DNA from: a bacterium
Lineage (GTDB): Bacteria > Patescibacteriota > Microgenomatia > JAADGY01
Length of the DNA stretch: 6,684 nucleotides
Direction of reading: 5' to 3'
Assembly (NCBI GenBank): GCA_013152165.1
Contig: JAADGY010000035.1
Location: forward strand, 1-6,684
Positions 5,894-6,684 of the stretch are shown here, piece after piece (position 1 is the stretch's first letter; each line of letters starts with the position of its first letter). The notes beneath the pieces are model-generated. The model was not told where the DNA came from and ran no database searches. It worked only from the letters and a program-made list of their open reading frames with translations. The position numbers and the translations under genes were made by a program.

Positions 5894-6226
5894 TTAAGGC
5901 TGTTTTTTCTTTCGATTTTTAAAGAAAACTTTAAAGTAACCGCCACACCCTCTATAAAGCCAGTGGGCTACTCGAGTCACAGTAGTGGTTGATGTCTTGG
6001 CTTTTTGGGCAATCTGCATGTACGAATACCGCCCGGCCGCCAAAAGTTTGGCGATGTATAAACGGTTAGCAATTTCTTCTATTTCGGATACAGTTAAAAT
6101 GTCTCTTAAAAAATTAGCCATCTCTTTTTTATCAACGATCTCGGCCAGCGCCTTAACCAAAAACTCTTCTTTTTTGTTGCGGGGCGAATAACTTTCTTCT
6201 TGTTTAAGAACCGGTTGTGTTGTCAT
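5894..6226 (-). CDS. YerC/YecD-type TrpR-family DNA-binding regulator
   Basis: This 110-residue protein belongs to the small TrpR-like YerC/YecD group. Residues 18-62 are helical, with LTVSEIEEIANRLYIAKLL (44-62) matching the family's LTxxExxxLxxRLxVAxxL segment. The helix-turn-helix follows: YSYMQIAQKAKTSTTTVTRV (67-86), then GCGGY (93-97), the usual end of the motif. The tail is very basic (KNRKKK). Such proteins bind DNA through TrpR-like helix-turn-helix domains; whether this one senses tryptophan or another ligand cannot be told. The frame stays open upstream to 6499, but I chose the ATG at 6226 because the recognisable family region starts just after it and a perfect TATAAT ends 6 nt before it. 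That places the predicted +1 on the A of the ATG. The upstream open frame runs through a 59-bp palindrome and is not believable as protein. The gene is divergent from the right-edge gene. Confidence 0.88.
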   Translation of the reverse strand: MTTQPVLKQEESYSPRNKKEEFLVKALAEIVDKKEMANFLRDILTVSEIEEIANRLYIAKLLAAGRYSYMQIAQKAKTSTTTVTRVAHWLYRGCGGYFKVFFKNRKKKQP

Positions 6227-6232
6227 ACTTAG

Positions 6233-6262
6233 ATTATACTTGGGCCAACAATCCTTGCCCAA
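6233..6262 (-). promoter_or_regulatory. Putative leaderless promoter of the yerC-like gene with embedded inverted repeat
   Basis: On the minus strand TATAAT (6238-6233) is followed by 6 nt and then ATG, so predicted +1 equals the first base of the start codon. TTGGGC (6262-6257) is a possible -35 with an 18-nt spacer. TTGGGC and GCCCAA (6240-6245 and 6257-6262) form a perfect 6-bp inverted repeat with an 11-nt spacer that fills the gap between the two boxes. A repressor bound there would block RNA polymerase. The encoded protein is itself a palindrome-binding family member, so autoregulation is a natural guess. Confidence 0.6.
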
Positions 6263-6281
6263 AAATCCTAAAATGCGGATG

Positions 6282-6394
6282 AAAAATCCCGCTCCTCTCA
6301 GAGAATCGAGAACCGGGTTCTCGATTCTCTGAGAGAAGCGGGATCGTGCTCCAAAGTTAAGGGCCAAACTCAGCCTGCTTGACTTTTTTTGCCC
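6282..6394 (-). ncRNA. Candidate small RNA or attenuated leader of about 113 nt
   Basis: On the minus strand a plausible promoter (TTAACA 6429-6424, 17-nt spacer, TATAAT 6406-6401) predicts a start at the G at 6394, and the long hairpin with its U tract predicts an end near 6282. The product would have about 50 nt of single-stranded A-rich and mixed sequence followed by the 59-nt hairpin. If termination is incomplete, the same transcript would continue as a leader of about 168 nt into the yerC-like gene. This rests only on sequence signals; no known RNA family is recognised. Confidence 0.3.
6286..6344 (-). terminator. 59-bp near-perfect hairpin with U tract on the minus strand
   Basis: Two 29-nt arms (6286-6314 and 6316-6344) pair around the single base at 6315; the only imperfect pair is 6294 with 6336. 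On the plus strand that pair is C with A (mismatch), but on the minus strand it is U with G (wobble), so the minus-strand RNA is fully paired. On the minus strand the stem base GCGGGAT runs into TTTT (U tract 6286-6282). This is the shape of an intrinsic terminator for leftward transcription, although 29 bp is much longer than usual. It would shield the yerC-like gene from readthrough or end a small RNA. Confidence 0.55.
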
Positions 6395-6408
6395 CAATGT
6401 ATTATAAT
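6379..6408 (+). promoter_or_regulatory. Strong sigma70-type promoter of the right-edge gene
   Basis: TTGACT (6379-6384, 5 of 6) and TATAAT (6403-6408, 6 of 6) are separated by 18 nt. Predicted start is about 6415, giving a leader of about 44 nt. The -10 sits in the symmetric octamer ATTATAAT, which also provides a TATAAT for the opposite strand. Confidence 0.7.
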
Positions 6409-6429
6409 GCCACCATATTAACATGTTAA
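6401..6429 (-). promoter_or_regulatory. Putative overlapping divergent promoter
   Basis: On the minus strand TTAACA (6429-6424, 5 of 6 to TTGACA) and TATAAT (6406-6401, 6 of 6) are exactly 17 nt apart. It shares its -10 bases with the plus-strand promoter, so the two would compete for polymerase. The predicted start is the G at 6394. Confidence 0.4.
6418..6429. promoter_or_regulatory. 12-bp perfect palindrome at the predicted +1 region (operator candidate)
   Basis: TTAACATGTTAA is perfectly self-complementary. It lies about 3-14 nt downstream of the predicted plus-strand start and includes the -35 box of the putative minus-strand promoter, so one bound repressor could switch both off. Confidence 0.45.
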
Positions 6430-6446
6430 CACAATAATATAAATCC

Positions 6447-6452
6447 AAGGAG
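6447..6452 (+). promoter_or_regulatory. Shine-Dalgarno site of the right-edge gene
   Basis: AAGGAG, 6 nt before the ATG at 6459, is a near-ideal ribosome binding site. It fixes the start of this gene and stands out because no other gene start in the window has one. Confidence 0.8.
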
Positions 6453-6458
6453 CATACA

Positions 6459-6684
6459 ATGCCTATCGAACAACCAATGTTTCTTAATTCATCTTCCACA
6501 CCCGATGATCTAGTCAGGGGACAGGAAGCGCAACTATTACAAGAACGCTTAATCCAAAAATGGGGACCTTTGGCTATCTTGTACGCAAAAGTTTTTGCTG
6601 ATCCGCCATGGAATGAAAAATATAAATGTCCCCAATGTAAAACTTTTTTTGGTCAAAACACTGCACCCTGCCCTGATTGTAAAA
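6459..6684 (+). CDS. Zinc-ribbon protein, possibly GNAT-family N-acetyltransferase (3' end off window)
   Basis: The first 75 residues are visible and the frame runs off the right edge. Residues 17-45 look helical. Residues 41-53 (LYAKVFADPPWNE) resemble the opening of many bacterial GNAT acetyltransferases, where a Y-x-x-x-F-x-x-P-P-W-x-E segment forms the first helix. Immediately after this, Cys57, Cys60, Cys71 and Cys74 give a CX2C-X10-CX2C zinc ribbon. A zinc ribbon inserted near the GNAT start is my reading; without the acetyl-CoA-binding part, which would lie beyond the window, the enzyme call cannot be confirmed, and a simple zinc-ribbon protein remains possible. The start is well supported by the Shine-Dalgarno and promoter. 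It is divergent from the yerC-like regulator across a 232-bp region full of palindromes, so it may be a target of that regulator. Confidence 0.7.
   Translation, partial: MPIEQPMFLNSSSTPDDLVRGQEAQLLQERLIQKWGPLAILYAKVFADPPWNEKYKCPQCKTFFGQNTAPCPDCK

Noticed and set aside
6227..6499. N-terminal extension of the yerC-like frame by 91 residues to a Met at 6499
   Set aside because: The extension crosses the 59-bp palindrome and the divergent promoter and shows no family similarity; the recognisable regulator begins just after the ATG at 6226, which has a -10 box in place.

Overview
The window reads as a compact bacterial chromosome segment, probably from a Candidate Phyla Radiation (Patescibacteria) organism and perhaps from the Microgenomates side. 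This is inferred from the gene mix (a YerC/YecD TrpR-like regulator, a YvcK/CofD-like protein, a single-anchor IPT/TIG protein, a small ZIP transporter), the scarcity of Shine-Dalgarno sites and the AT-leaning composition. TGA is used as a stop codon, so the code-25 lineages (Gracilibacteria, Absconditabacteria) are unlikely. No rRNA, tRNA, CRISPR array, transposase or phage gene was seen.

Layout, left to right. On the plus strand: the 3' part of an isoprenylcysteine-methyltransferase-like membrane enzyme (1-477), then an unrecognised secreted/membrane protein of 450 aa (508-1860). A 395-bp gene-free stretch (1861-2255) follows, packed with palindromes and a G-rich tract. Next come a ZIP-family metal transporter (2256-2996) and, 7 bp later, a long-form glucose-1-phosphate thymidylyltransferase (3004-4083). 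On the minus strand: yvcK (4101-5126), whose start overlaps the stop of a membrane-anchored IPT/TIG protein (5123-5809) by 4 nt. Upstream of these is a yerC-like trpR-family regulator (5894-6226). A divergent plus-strand gene with a zinc ribbon, possibly a GNAT acetyltransferase, starts at 6459 and runs off the right edge.

How it may work together. RmlA makes an activated sugar nucleotide, and YvcK homologues bind UDP-sugars and tie carbon metabolism to the cell wall. The methyltransferase and the secreted proteins also point to the envelope, so the theme is envelope and sugar metabolism, although the two strands are separate transcription units. Three genes (ZIP, IPT/TIG, yerC-like) have a -10 box placed so that the mRNA would begin at or within a few bases of the start codon (leaderless). 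The right-edge gene instead has a full promoter, a leader and a strong Shine-Dalgarno.

The most unusual parts are non-coding. First, two sibling 26-bp palindromes lie 63 bp apart, centre to centre, with covarying differences. Second, a 59-bp near-perfect hairpin between the yerC-like gene and its divergent neighbour has a U tract on the minus strand and a candidate minus-strand promoter just upstream. That hairpin could end a small RNA of about 113 nt, or act as an attenuator or insulator for the regulator gene.
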